Below, in pieces: positions 8,094 through 16,666 of a stretch of DNA of 64,000 bases (its first letter is position 1; every line of letters begins with the position of its first letter). This stretch comes from DTCV01 sp964641155 (GTDB lineage Archaea; Thermoproteota; Thermoprotei_A; Sulfolobales; NBVN01), in contig CAZXJO010000004.1 in NCBI GenBank assembly GCA_964641155.1, forward strand, positions 1-64,000, given 5' to 3'. Made by a program: the position numbers and the translations under genes. The notes beneath the pieces are model-generated. The model was not told the origin of the DNA. It worked only from the letters and a program-made list of their open reading frames with translations, and ran no database searches.

Positions 8094-9140
8094 ATGGGTG
8101 GTTGGAGGTTCATCTTCAGCAAGGCGTCGGATGACTTCCTGCTCGCCACCGAGGAGGTGCTGACTAGGGGGGTAGGTATTGGTGAGTCCCCTCCCACAGT
8201 ACGCGTGAACATCTTCCACCCTCCCTCAGTGCTGATAGGCTTCAACCAAGACGTGTATGAGGAGGTGAGGGTAGATGTTGCAAAGGAATTAGGACTCAGA
8301 ATAAATAGGAGGCCCACCGGCGGTGGGACGATAATAATGAATGAGGACACTCCCGGATGGGAAATATGGATGCCTAAGAAACTCTTAGGAAGCTCGGATA
8401 TAAGCTCCATGTACAGTGAGTTAATACGTGTACCGCTCAGGGCTTTCCACCTTTTAGGAGTTCATAAAGCACGCTTCAGACCTAAGAACGATATAGAAGT
8501 TGACGGACGCAAAATATCCGGCACTGGGATATACGTAGATAGTGATGGTGTCCTCTTCTGCGGCACGGTACTGTTGGACTTCGACGTCAAACTAATGCTT
8601 AAAGTCCTGAAACTACCGATCGAGAAAATAAGTGATAAGGAGATCAAGAGCTTCGAGGAAAGGATAACGACGGTTAAGCGTGAGTTGGGTTATAAGCTCC
8701 AAGTAGATGATGTGGTGAGGGCATTTAAGACGGCCGTCAGTGAGGTCCTGAACGTTGAACCAGTTGATGGGGAGTTGAACGAGTGGGAATTGAAGGAGTT
8801 GGATGAGATCATCAATAAGTACAGAAGTCATGAATGGATCTACGAGTTTAGGAAGGGGTCTGGATATGGAGGGGTTTGCACCTTCAAAACGACTGCTGGA
8901 CTGCTGAGGGTCCACGTCAAGACGTTTGAGGGAGTTATAGAGAGCGTTATGATAACCGGTGACTTCTACACATATCCAAACACGTTGATCAATGACATTG
9001 AGGCGAGACTTAAGTGGGTTCCAGTAGACGACGTCGTTAAGGTATTAGAAGACGTTGCTAGAGAGAAACCGGAATACAAAATACATGGTCTATCACTCAC
9101 CGAACTAGCCAATTACATAGTGAGTTGCTGCAGAAGTTAG
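8094..9140 (+). CDS. lipoate-protein ligase
   Basis: About 348 residues. Ligases of this family activate lipoate or octanoate with ATP and attach it to the lysine of lipoyl domains (GcvH, 2-oxoacid dehydrogenase E2). The catalytic domain shows the RRPTGGGTI motif (family RRxxGGG), the GFNQDVYEEV strand, and the lysine motif GRKISGTGIY. A C-terminal accessory domain (roughly residues 230-345) is fused here, whereas some archaea keep it as a separate LplB subunit. ATG 8094 is preferred over the in-frame TTG at 8082 because GGGGAG lies 5 bases before it. It is divergent from two radical SAM genes, suggesting a lipoate synthesis and attachment cluster. Confidence 0.88.
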   Translation: MGGWRFIFSKASDDFLLATEEVLTRGVGIGESPPTVRVNIFHPPSVLIGFNQDVYEEVRVDVAKELGLRINRRPTGGGTIIMNEDTPGWEIWMPKKLLGSSDISSMYSELIRVPLRAFHLLGVHKARFRPKNDIEVDGRKISGTGIYVDSDGVLFCGTVLLDFDVKLMLKVLKLPIEKISDKEIKSFEERITTVKRELGYKLQVDDVVRAFKTAVSEVLNVEPVDGELNEWELKELDEIINKYRSHEWIYEFRKGSGYGGVCTFKTTAGLLRVHVKTFEGVIESVMITGDFYTYPNTLINDIEARLKWVPVDDVVKVLEDVAREKPEYKIHGLSLTELANYIVSCCRS

Positions 9141-9153
9141 CCGATGACAGGCC

Positions 9154-9654
9154 ATGAGCGAGTTACTGCACTACTTACTGATTTTAATAACTTCACTGAC
9201 CCCCGGGATTGAGGTTAGGGGGTCAATACCACTGGCATTCATGTTATTCAATAATGAGAGTGAGAGGTTCTACGGCACGTTCATAGGCATTACGGGGAAC
9301 TTACTCATATCACCACTCCTACTCACCTTCCTCGATGCCGTTGACCACGTAATTAGGGGTTCCCGAAGAATTCCCCAAATACTACGTACCTCATATATTA
9401 AGGTGTTGAACTACGTCGAGGTCAAGAGTGTTAGGGCTCGGAGGTATAGCTTCGTCGGCTTACTCATTTTCACAGCGGTCCCCTTCCCGGGGACTGGCGC
9501 GTGGACCGCGTCATTGGTGGCTTTCATCATTAGGATGAGTAAAGTCAAAGCTATTGCAGCCATAGAGTTAGGTGTCTTAGTAGCGTCACTGATAGTCCTA
9601 GCTGCGACTTACTTAGGTCTGGAAATCCTTAAGGCGATTTTCCTCATATCCTAG
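9154..9654 (+). CDS. small multidrug-export (COG2426-type) membrane protein
   Basis: 166 residues with four to five hydrophobic segments. The N-terminal motif SLTPGIEVRGSIPLAF and the central FTAVPFPGTGAWTASLVAF are characteristic of the family annotated as putative small multi-drug export proteins. The true substrate is unknown. The gene starts 13 bases after the lipoate ligase stop on the same strand, so it is probably cotranscribed. Its stop overlaps the stop of the convergent larC: the bases CTAG at 9651-9654 give TAG on both strands. Confidence 0.8.
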   Translation: MSELLHYLLILITSLTPGIEVRGSIPLAFMLFNNESERFYGTFIGITGNLLISPLLLTFLDAVDHVIRGSRRIPQILRTSYIKVLNYVEVKSVRARRYSFVGLLIFTAVPFPGTGAWTASLVAFIIRMSKVKAIAAIELGVLVASLIVLAATYLGLEILKAIFLIS

Positions 9655-10898
9655 GTGTTGAGGGCCCTAACCCACAGTTCCTTCGACAATTTCTCCAGGA
9701 GTTCGCGTAGTGGTATGTTTAACTCGTTTGCGATGCGCTTTAAGTCTTCGAACTCCGGCTTAACCCTCACCACGTTCCCCTCACCATCCTTACAGACCTT
9801 CACCCTCACATCGTATCCCCTACCCAGGTCTATTCTTAAATCCTTGAAGTCCCTCACAGGTAACACATACCTCCCAACCTCGGAGACCCTAACGCCTAGG
9901 GTGCCCAACTCCCTCACCATTGCCATTAATAAGTCCCGAACGTGTTGCTCATCGCTCAAGACCCTGAAAATGTGGCCCGGCCTACACTTCTTAGTTGTTA
10001 CGGGTATGACGGACACGTCTAAAGCACCTAATGACATGAGCTTCTCTATCGAATAACCTATCACCTCACCAGTTACGTCATCGACGTTACTCTCCAACAC
10101 GTACACCTTCTCGTATTTAAGGGATCTGGGAGCAACCTCACCAAACTCACCTAAAACCGCTCTAACAACGTTCGGAACGTTGCTGAACTCCTTACTACCG
10201 CAGCCGTACCCTATCCTAGTGACCTTCATTAGTGGGAAGTACTTAAGAGGTTCGAAGAACGTGGCCAGTAGGGCCGCGCCTGTAGGTGTTGTCAGCTCTT
10301 CATCGATGGGCCCGCCGATGATGTGGTAATTCCTGTTCTTCAGTACCTCTAACGTGATGTAGGCCGGGCTCGGAATCAAGCCGTGTGCAGACTTAACGGT
10401 CCCCCCGCCCACGGCTACTGGGAGCGAGTACCTTAGGGCGTCATCCAACTTTAGGTCGTTAACCAACGCAGCGAAGGCTAGGATATCGAAGAGCGTGTCG
10501 ACAGAACCAACTTCGTGGAGGTGGACGTCGTAGGGTGTTGAGTTATGTACTTTGGCCTCAGCAATTAATAAGTTCATTAAGGCCTCCTTAGCCCTGTCCT
10601 TCAACGACCCTTCAAGACCCAACCCATTGGCCGCGGTTTCGAACCATTTGAGTAGTTCCCCACCGGTGGTGTGGTCTCTGCCCTCATCTAAGCGTATCCT
10701 TAATCTCTTAGCTCTGACACCCCATGTGACGCGGTCCTCAACCTCTACCTCAAACCTCTTCACGGGGGGTAACTTACTGATGACGTTCGAAAGGGCTTCT
10801 AAAACCCTGACACTACCCCCTAAGTCCACTAACGCCGCCACCAGCATATCGCCTGAGACTCCGGCGACGGTTGGGTCCAGCACTAATAGCTTACCCAC
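9651..10898 (-). CDS. larC: nickel pincer cofactor biosynthesis protein LarC
   Basis: 415 residues from GTG at 10898. LarC inserts nickel into the pyridinium bis-thiocarboxylate mononucleotide made by LarB and LarE, using CTP. Family motifs are seen: LLVLDPTVAGVSGDMLVAAL at the N-terminus, VHLHEVGSVDTLFDI, GGGTVKSAHGLIPSPA, TTPTGAALLATF and VYVLESNVDDVTGE. The gene is one continuous frame, unlike bacteria that need a frameshift to join LarC1 and LarC2. The open frame extends upstream to 10955, but the GTG at 10898 aligns with the family start and overlaps the larB stop by 8 bases, so larB-larC are translationally coupled. Confidence 0.94.
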   Translation of the reverse strand: MGKLLVLDPTVAGVSGDMLVAALVDLGGSVRVLEALSNVISKLPPVKRFEVEVEDRVTWGVRAKRLRIRLDEGRDHTTGGELLKWFETAANGLGLEGSLKDRAKEALMNLLIAEAKVHNSTPYDVHLHEVGSVDTLFDILAFAALVNDLKLDDALRYSLPVAVGGGTVKSAHGLIPSPAYITLEVLKNRNYHIIGGPIDEELTTPTGAALLATFFEPLKYFPLMKVTRIGYGCGSKEFSNVPNVVRAVLGEFGEVAPRSLKYEKVYVLESNVDDVTGEVIGYSIEKLMSLGALDVSVIPVTTKKCRPGHIFRVLSDEQHVRDLLMAMVRELGTLGVRVSEVGRYVLPVRDFKDLRIDLGRGYDVRVKVCKDGEGNVVRVKPEFEDLKRIANELNIPLRELLEKLSKELWVRALNT

Positions 10899-11682
10899 AC
10901 CTCTCCCTCGCAATACTGATACGCCTGCATATAAGTGCTGAGAGGATGGCCGCACCGACCCCGTTATCTATGTTCACCACACCGATACCTAAAGAGCATG
11001 ACTGAAGCATGGACATGAGCGCTGAAATCCCCGAACCACCGAAGCCGTATCCCTTCGAAGTCGGTACGGCTATTACGGGTATGTCAAGTAAGGATGAGAT
11101 CGCTGAGGGTAACGCCCCCTCCCTACCGGCAATAACTACGGCGATGTCGGCGTCGAACTCCTTAACGCTTTTAGCAGCTCTTACAACTCTTTGAAGTCCC
11201 GCAACGCCTACGTCGTAAATGGGCCTAACGTCACATCCCAACTCATTAAGCACTGCTATAACTTCCTCAGCTACCGGTATGTCCGCGGTCCCAGCAGTAA
11301 CCACTGATACCCTACAACTCATCTTGTACTCAGGCGCATCCACGGTTTTAACCACCAAAAGCCCGCAGGTAGGGAATGCCTTAACCCTAAAATCGCGACT
11401 TAACTCATCAACTAGCAGGCCTAGGAGGTTGGGGGGCACCCTGGAAATTAAGATCCTACCAACCTTAGGTGTTAGCTCTCTAGCTATACGTTTTAAGGTG
11501 TCTAAGTCCTTACCCTCACCGTAGACGACCTCGGGGATACCCCTACGTAACTCCCTACCCGTATCGAAAACCACCTCCGAGCCCAACTCATCGACCGCAT
11601 GTAGCTTAATGAGCTTCTCAGCCTCATCTAAGCTTAACTCACCGCTCAACAACTTCTTAAGTATGGTTCTCACATCGACCAA
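10891..11682 (-). CDS. larB: nickel pincer cofactor biosynthesis protein LarB
   Basis: 263 residues. LarB carboxylates and hydrolyses nicotinic acid adenine dinucleotide as the first step of nickel pincer cofactor synthesis. The N-terminal segment (LSLDEAEKLIKLHAVDEL, then DTGRELRRGIPEVVYGEGK) and the PurE-like C-terminal domain (VVTAGTADIPVAEEV, VVIAGREGALPSAISSL, PTSKGYGFGGSGISAL) are clear. larC follows with an 8-base overlap. LarE and the client racemase LarA are not in the window. The pair is divergent from trmO, about 100 bases apart. Confidence 0.95.
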   Translation of the reverse strand: MVDVRTILKKLLSGELSLDEAEKLIKLHAVDELGSEVVFDTGRELRRGIPEVVYGEGKDLDTLKRIARELTPKVGRILISRVPPNLLGLLVDELSRDFRVKAFPTCGLLVVKTVDAPEYKMSCRVSVVTAGTADIPVAEEVIAVLNELGCDVRPIYDVGVAGLQRVVRAAKSVKEFDADIAVVIAGREGALPSAISSLLDIPVIAVPTSKGYGFGGSGISALMSMLQSCSLGIGVVNIDNGVGAAILSALICRRISIARERCG

Positions 11683-11781
11683 AGCTACCCCCGTTTAAAT
11701 CGGTACACCGCTTAAAATCATTCCTACTGGTGCGGCGTTAATAACTGCTTAACCGATTCATTCCCTGGTGGTTTGCCCGTA

Positions 11782-12276
11782 ATGTTCGGCCTAGTACCTA
11801 TAGGGGTGGTCCACGTATCTTCCGACGATGAAGTGGTGAGGGAATCCATCAACGGGGTTAGCGGGGTCATAGAGATATTTCCGGAGTACGTTGAAGGTCT
11901 TGAGGGGATCGAAGGTTTCTCCCATATAATAGTGGTTTCATACCTCCATAAGACATCCGAAGTGCAGAGGAGGACGCTTAAGGTGAGGCCCAGAAGGCTG
12001 ATTAGATTGGGGTTAAGGCCTGAGGATGTCCCTGAGGTAGGTGTGTTCTGCACGAACTCACCTCATAGGCCAAACCCAATAGGTATGACGATAGTGAGGC
12101 TTATGAAGGTGGACGGGAGGTTCCTACACGTTGATGGTTTAGACCTCTTCGACAATACACCAGTCATAGATTTAAGGCCGTACACACCTGATAGGGTCCT
12201 CACCGAATTTAAACTACCTGAATGGTATTCGAGGCTTATGGATGCTGTGAAGGAGAAGTTGGGAAAGAAGTGGTGA
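11782..12276 (+). CDS. trmO: tRNA (N6-threonylcarbamoyladenosine37) methyltransferase TrmO
   Basis: About 164 residues of the TrmO/TsaA (UPF0066) family, which uses S-adenosylmethionine to methylate t6A37 in some tRNAs. Visible motifs are LVPIGVVHVSS at the N-terminus, LEGIEGFSHIIVVSYLHK, the strongly conserved GVFCTNSPHRPNPIGMTIV, and DLFDNTPVIDLRPYTP. I prefer ATG at 11782, with GGTGG (11767-11771) 10 bases upstream, over the TTG at 11773, which lies too close to that motif. It stands alone between larB and the symporter gene. Confidence 0.92.
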   Translation: MFGLVPIGVVHVSSDDEVVRESINGVSGVIEIFPEYVEGLEGIEGFSHIIVVSYLHKTSEVQRRTLKVRPRRLIRLGLRPEDVPEVGVFCTNSPHRPNPIGMTIVRLMKVDGRFLHVDGLDLFDNTPVIDLRPYTPDRVLTEFKLPEWYSRLMDAVKEKLGKKW

Positions 12277-12414
12277 GGGAGTTTTGGCTGAGGTCCAACC
12301 CTGCCAGCCTTTAAATGCTGTCTGTCGATACCCAAGTTTAATCAGAAGGGTCTGCTACCTCATAGGTTTTGGGATTACTTAAAAAAAACTCGAGGTGGTG
12401 TTTGCTGTGCGGGG

Positions 12415-13665
12415 CTATGAGGGCCTTAGCTTATAGCCAGATAACCTGCTTATTAGGACCGACGATGCGTTATCTCCTGAGACGTTGACCGCTGTCCTCA
12501 TAGCATCTGTTATGGGGTCTATGACCAGCATTATCCCTATCCCTTCAAGAGGTAACCCAACAACGGACAGTACGTATGCCAGCATTATTGTACCGCCACC
12601 TGGGATAGCGGCGGTTGCAACGGAGCCTATCATAGCGGCGAATATTAGCAGGGATATGTGGTAGGGCGTTAACGGGATACCGAAGAGTTGGGCTATGAAC
12701 ATGGCGCTCAACGCCTGGTACAACGCGGTCCCATCCATGTTTACTGTAGCCCCCAACGGTAACGTTATGCCGTAAACCTCTTCAGACACGCCCATCTTCT
12801 TAGAGGCTTCTATGTTGTAAGGCAATGTCACAGCCGAGGATCTGGTAGTGAAGGCTATTAGGAAGGGGGTTGCCTGCGCTCTGAAGAACTTAAGGGGATT
12901 CAGCCCACCGAGCATCACGATAATGGCGTATAACACTACGAAGTGGAAGAGTGAGAAGCAGTACTGTGCGAGGACGAACCTGCCGTAAGCCCCTAACATC
13001 GCCGGCCCATACCTGATCATGAGCCATGCAGCATATGAGAACACGGCTACGGGTGCGTAGTACATGACTACCCTTACGAAGGATATCGTTGCCTTAGACC
13101 CTAGTGAGAGGTAATATGATATTTTCCTACCCTCATCACCAAGTAACGTAGTTGCGGCACCTAAGATTATTGCGAATATTATCATCGTCATAGAGCCGCC
13201 GACTGCTAATAGGTTATTGAAGTCCGTCTGGAAGAATGATAGCAACACATCTATGCCCGACGGAGGTGAGGGCGGCTTATAGTCTTTAGGTACTTCAAGA
13301 GCTACTAAGGTGCCGGGTGAGAATATTTGCCCAGCCAAGACGCCCCAGAACGCAGCGAGCGCTGAGGTACCCAAGTATATAATTAAGATCAGTACTAGCA
13401 TCTTGCCTAGCTTCCTGCCACTAGCTATTGACGAAGTTGCTGCGGCGATAGTGAAGAATATCAGCAGCGGTATGACGATCCTGATGAGTCGCACGAATAT
13501 ATCGCCGAAGGCTTTAAACCAATCAGCGAACAACGTCCTTGTGGGTGCGGGAGCCATACTGAGCGCGTAACCCGCCACTATACCGAGCACGAACCCAAGC
13601 ACTATTAATATTAGAAGTGTTTTAGCCCCCTTAGCACCTGCTTTAGGGACTCCCGGACTACCCAT
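12415..13665 (-). CDS. dicarboxylate/amino acid:cation symporter (GltP/GltPh type)
   Basis: 416 residues, the length of archaeal aspartate/glutamate transporters. Eight membrane segments and two re-entrant hairpins are expected. HP1 is marked by TRSSAVTLPYN, the TM7 sodium-site motif by NMDGTALYQ, and HP2 by GSVATAAIPGGGTIMLAY. It imports acidic amino acids or C4-dicarboxylates with sodium or protons. The ATG at 13665 coincides with the transcription start predicted from the TATA box at 13688-13694, so the message is probably leaderless. The gene is divergent from the ABC importer operon that begins at 13841. Confidence 0.93.
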   Translation of the reverse strand: MGSPGVPKAGAKGAKTLLILIVLGFVLGIVAGYALSMAPAPTRTLFADWFKAFGDIFVRLIRIVIPLLIFFTIAAATSSIASGRKLGKMLVLILIIYLGTSALAAFWGVLAGQIFSPGTLVALEVPKDYKPPSPPSGIDVLLSFFQTDFNNLLAVGGSMTMIIFAIILGAATTLLGDEGRKISYYLSLGSKATISFVRVVMYYAPVAVFSYAAWLMIRYGPAMLGAYGRFVLAQYCFSLFHFVVLYAIIVMLGGLNPLKFFRAQATPFLIAFTTRSSAVTLPYNIEASKKMGVSEEVYGITLPLGATVNMDGTALYQALSAMFIAQLFGIPLTPYHISLLIFAAMIGSVATAAIPGGGTIMLAYVLSVVGLPLEGIGIMLVIDPITDAMRTAVNVSGDNASSVLISRLSGYKLRPS

Positions 13666-13687
13666 TCAAGTGCCTCTGGAACTATCA

Positions 13688-13694
13688 TTTATAC
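13688..13694 (-). promoter_or_regulatory. TATA box for the GltP-type symporter gene
   Basis: GTATAAA on the minus strand. Its centre is 26 bases upstream of the ATG at 13665, which predicts a leaderless transcript. Confidence 0.45.
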
Positions 13695-13799
13695 ACAATA
13701 TAAGAATTTTGGTGGTGGGTGTATGGAAAACGTTACGTCGATCAATGTAGACCGGCTGTAAGTTATCCTTGAAGCACATTTCGATGGGTTTCATTAACG

Positions 13800-13842
13800 T
13801 TTAATAACCCATCCCGAATATGTGGATAGGGTATCCACATAT
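13800..13842 (+). promoter_or_regulatory. promoter with perfect 11-bp inverted-repeat operator over the start codon
   Basis: A TATA box (TTTAATAA, 13800-13807) is followed by a perfect inverted repeat: ATATGTGGATA (13818-13828), spacer GGG (13829-13831), TATCCACATAT (13832-13842). The predicted transcription start (near 13830) falls in the spacer, and the preferred start codon ATG (13841-13843) overlaps the right arm. A dimeric repressor bound here would block RNA polymerase. Because the operon encodes a metal-chelate importer, a metal- or cobalamin-responsive repressor is a reasonable guess. The repeat could also act as an RNA hairpin if transcription started further upstream. Confidence 0.6.
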
Positions 13843-14854
13843 GAGGTTAACCCATGCATTAGGTTTAATACTAGCCATCATGGTGGGCTTGGGCATTGGG
13901 TACTACAGCGGTTCAGCTGTATCAGCACATCCACTTAAGGAAGTCTCAAGCAGTGTGGTGTTGGTTGATTCCATAGGTGGGTACGTCGACGTGAGTAACG
14001 TCAGTAGGGCGGTCTCCTTAGCTCCGAGTATTACGGAGATAATGTTCGCTTTAGGACTTGAGGATCACTTAGTAGGCGTCGACGACTCCAGTAATTATCC
14101 AGAGAGGCTTTCGGACCTAATAAGCAGTGGTAGGGTCAGGTACGTGGGTAGTTGGTGGTTACCCGACCCTGAAAGGGTGGTGGCGTTAAGACCCACACTA
14201 GTGCTAGCTGATGGCGGGGTTTACAGGCAGGTCGCGCTCAGGGACAAGTTTAAGGAGTTAGGCGTTAATGTGATGTATCTGAGGGGTTCGAGCTGTAGGG
14301 ATGTATATGACATCGTAAATGATATAAAGCTCATTGGCTTCGCATTCAACGTGAGCGGGAGGGCTGAGAAGCTGGCTTCCCACATCATGGATAAAGTGAA
14401 GAACGTCAGCATGGGTATCTTAACAACATCCGGCAGCAAGCCCAAGGTACTATTCCTAGCCGGGCTTCCTTCAGAGGGCTTATATAGCGCGGGGGGAGAT
14501 ACGTACGTCAGCTACCTTATCGAAGCGTCTGGGGGCATCAATATAGCTAGAGATCTATCCGGGTGGCCCCTGCTGAGTTACGAGAAGATAGTTGGTGAGA
14601 ATCCCGACGTCATCATAATCACCATGGTAGGCGGTAGTGTTGAGAAGGTGAGGGAGGAGCTGTCTAAGACCCCCCTAAACGAAACCAACGCCTTAAGGAA
14701 TGGTGAGGTATATCTGGTGGAGGGTGAGGCGGGTGACGTCATCGTAAGGCCCGGCCCCAGGGTACATGTAGCGGTTGAGGTACTGTCAAAGATGTTACAC
14801 CCCGAGGTTTTCGGGGCCGTCAATAGGTCAGATGTTCATAAGGTGTTTAGTTGA
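13841..14854 (+). CDS. ABC importer substrate-binding protein, cobalamin/iron-siderophore type
   Basis: About 337 residues from ATG 13841. An upstream in-frame ATG at 13820 exists but lies before the predicted transcription start. The N-terminus (RLTHALGLILAIMVGLGIGYY) is a membrane anchor or signal. The periplasmic-binding-protein class III fold is shown by RAVSLAPSITEIMFALGLED, LVGVDDSSNYPERL, VRYVGSWWLPDPERVVALRPTLVLA and SYLIEASGGINIARD. It would capture a corrinoid, heme or siderophore outside the membrane and pass it to the permease encoded next. The stop overlaps the next start by 4 bases. BtuF-like and FepB-like proteins cannot be told apart here. Confidence 0.88.
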   Translation: MRLTHALGLILAIMVGLGIGYYSGSAVSAHPLKEVSSSVVLVDSIGGYVDVSNVSRAVSLAPSITEIMFALGLEDHLVGVDDSSNYPERLSDLISSGRVRYVGSWWLPDPERVVALRPTLVLADGGVYRQVALRDKFKELGVNVMYLRGSSCRDVYDIVNDIKLIGFAFNVSGRAEKLASHIMDKVKNVSMGILTTSGSKPKVLFLAGLPSEGLYSAGGDTYVSYLIEASGGINIARDLSGWPLLSYEKIVGENPDVIIITMVGGSVEKVREELSKTPLNETNALRNGEVYLVEGEAGDVIVRPGPRVHVAVEVLSKMLHPEVFGAVNRSDVHKVFS

Positions 14855-15876
14855 CAGCCCTACAAGTTCATAGACACTTGATGAGGAGATTCTTCATATC
14901 CGTATCCTCTTTAGCGGCCCTCCTAACGGTGCTGTCAGTTCTCTCAATATCTGTTGGTGCAGTCCGATTAGGGCTTAAAGACGTTTTAGACTACTTCCTC
15001 ATGTCGGGGGGAGGCACGTTCTTCAGAAACGTTATAGATCTCAGAGTTGTTAGGACCATCGCCTCAGCACTTGCGGGGGCCTCACTAGGCGTTGCCGGGG
15101 TTTTGGTTCAAGGGGTCACACGGAACCCCTTAGCTGAGCCCTACATCCTAGGGATCTCCTCCACATCGCTTTCGGTCTTAGCATTAGCCCTAATATTGAA
15201 CCCCTCACTTATCGCCTCAAGGTTTGAGGTCGTGCTGTACTCCTTCTTCGGAGCCCTTCTAGGATTCTTATTCACCCTACTGTTAAGTAAGTTGGGGAGT
15301 AGTGGGCTATCCCTAGTGTTGGCTGGAATTGCGGTGACTTCAATATCTTCAGGTATTTCCCACGTACTTCTATACCTACTCCAATCCGTGCTTAGGATAC
15401 CGTACGTCTACTTACTCATGGGTTCGACGTCATCAGTCCTCAGGAGCGACATACCGGTGTTGGCGGTGGCTTCAGTGCTCGGCATAGTAGCCTCCTTATC
15501 GATCGCTAAACCATTAAACGCCTACGTATATGGTGAAGAGTACAGTAAGCAATTGGGGTTCGATCCTAGGCTAACTTTGCTCGCAGCTGCCGCGGTTGCG
15601 AGCGTATTGACTGGTGTGACGGTAGCGTTCATAGGTATTGTCGGGTTTGTAGGCCTCGCATCACCCCACATCTGTAGGTACTTAGTGGGCAGTGACCACA
15701 GGTTCTCCTTACCGGTATCAGCCTTAGTTGGGGCGAACTTAGTGATCTTCTCAGACATCTTGGTTAGGGTTATCTCAGCGGTCAGCAGCTTAGGTGAACT
15801 GCCGTTGGGTGTGGTGACCGGGATTATAGGGTCACCGTTCCTCGCATACTTAGTTCTAAGGAGGGTGAGCGAGTGA
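14851..15876 (+). CDS. ABC importer permease, FecCD/BtuC family
   Basis: 341 residues beginning at TTG 14851, with AGGTG 5 bases upstream; it overlaps the preceding gene by 4 bases. FecCD-family markers are RVVRTIASALAGASLGVAGV, LVQGVTRNPLAEPYILGISS, YGEEYSKQLGFDPR, GFVGLASPHICRYLVGSDHR and LPLGVVTGIIGSPFLAYLVL. About ten membrane helices are expected, forming a homodimeric channel. An internal ATG at 14881 is a less likely start. It is the middle gene of a three-gene importer operon. Confidence 0.93.
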   Translation: MTALQVHRHLMRRFFISVSSLAALLTVLSVLSISVGAVRLGLKDVLDYFLMSGGGTFFRNVIDLRVVRTIASALAGASLGVAGVLVQGVTRNPLAEPYILGISSTSLSVLALALILNPSLIASRFEVVLYSFFGALLGFLFTLLLSKLGSSGLSLVLAGIAVTSISSGISHVLLYLLQSVLRIPYVYLLMGSTSSVLRSDIPVLAVASVLGIVASLSIAKPLNAYVYGEEYSKQLGFDPRLTLLAAAAVASVLTGVTVAFIGIVGFVGLASPHICRYLVGSDHRFSLPVSALVGANLVIFSDILVRVISAVSSLGELPLGVVTGIIGSPFLAYLVLRRVSE

Positions 15877-16649
15877 AGTTAGTTGTTAAGGGTTTAACCG
15901 TAGAGTACGAGTCCAGCGAAGCACTCAAAGATGCGAGTTTCGAGGTCGCGGAGGGTGAGCTAGCTTTCATCTTAGGACCCAACGGTGCGGGTAAGACAAC
16001 ATTGCTTAAAGCCATTTCACGCCTGGTTAACGTTGCTGGAGGGGCGGTGTACATAGATGGTAAGGATTTGAGGAGCCTGAGCCCTAGGGAGATAGGTAGG
16101 ACTTTCGCATATGCTGGTCCTCAGATATACAGGGTGCTACCATCCACGGTCTTCGAATACCTCCTAATCGGCAGGTACCCCCATCAAGGCCGTTTACAGT
16201 ATGCGGAATCATCGAAAGATATCGAGGTGGTGGAGAAGGTAGCTACCGAGTTAAACATACATGGATTACTCACCAGGAAGTTAAACGAGTTGAGTAGCGG
16301 TGAGTTGCAGCGGGTCCTAATTGCTAGGGCATTAATCCAGGAACCCGCAGTACTACTCCTCGATGAGCCCGCTGCGTTCTTAGACATAAAGTACAAGTTA
16401 GAGGTGCTCGACATCATTAAAAATCAGACGAGGAGTATGAGGTTAGTCACATTAGTGGCCAACAACGACTTACATCTAACATCCCTATACGCAGATAAGG
16501 TTGTAGTGTTGAAGGGCGGGTGCGTGGTTGCGGTGGGTGGGCCGGAAGCACTTACCAAGGAGTTAATAGAGGAGGTATTTGGGGTTAGGGTTGAGGTACT
16601 TGAGAACCACCACGGGAGGAATTTAGTGCTACCGATTAAGGCCTTATAG
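15873..16649 (+). CDS. ABC importer ATP-binding protein, cobalamin/iron type
   Basis: 258 residues, starting at GTG and overlapping the permease gene by 4 bases. Walker A is LGPNGAGKTTLLKAI, the signature is LSSGELQRVLIARAL, Walker B is VLLLDEPAAFLD, and the switch region is VANNDLHL, with asparagine where most family members have histidine (family usually xxHD). That last change is worth noting because the switch histidine normally supports ATP hydrolysis. It powers the permease encoded just upstream. The operon ends here, convergent with pheA. Confidence 0.92.
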   Translation: MKLVVKGLTVEYESSEALKDASFEVAEGELAFILGPNGAGKTTLLKAISRLVNVAGGAVYIDGKDLRSLSPREIGRTFAYAGPQIYRVLPSTVFEYLLIGRYPHQGRLQYAESSKDIEVVEKVATELNIHGLLTRKLNELSSGELQRVLIARALIQEPAVLLLDEPAAFLDIKYKLEVLDIIKNQTRSMRLVTLVANNDLHLTSLYADKVVVLKGGCVVAVGGPEALTKELIEEVFGVRVEVLENHHGRNLVLPIKAL

Positions 16650-16666
16650 ATCTGTTTCAAACCTTT

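Noticed and set aside
8082..8410. Minus-strand open frame overlapping the start of lipoate ligase
   Set aside because: It overlaps both the ligase and a radical SAM gene and has no family features.
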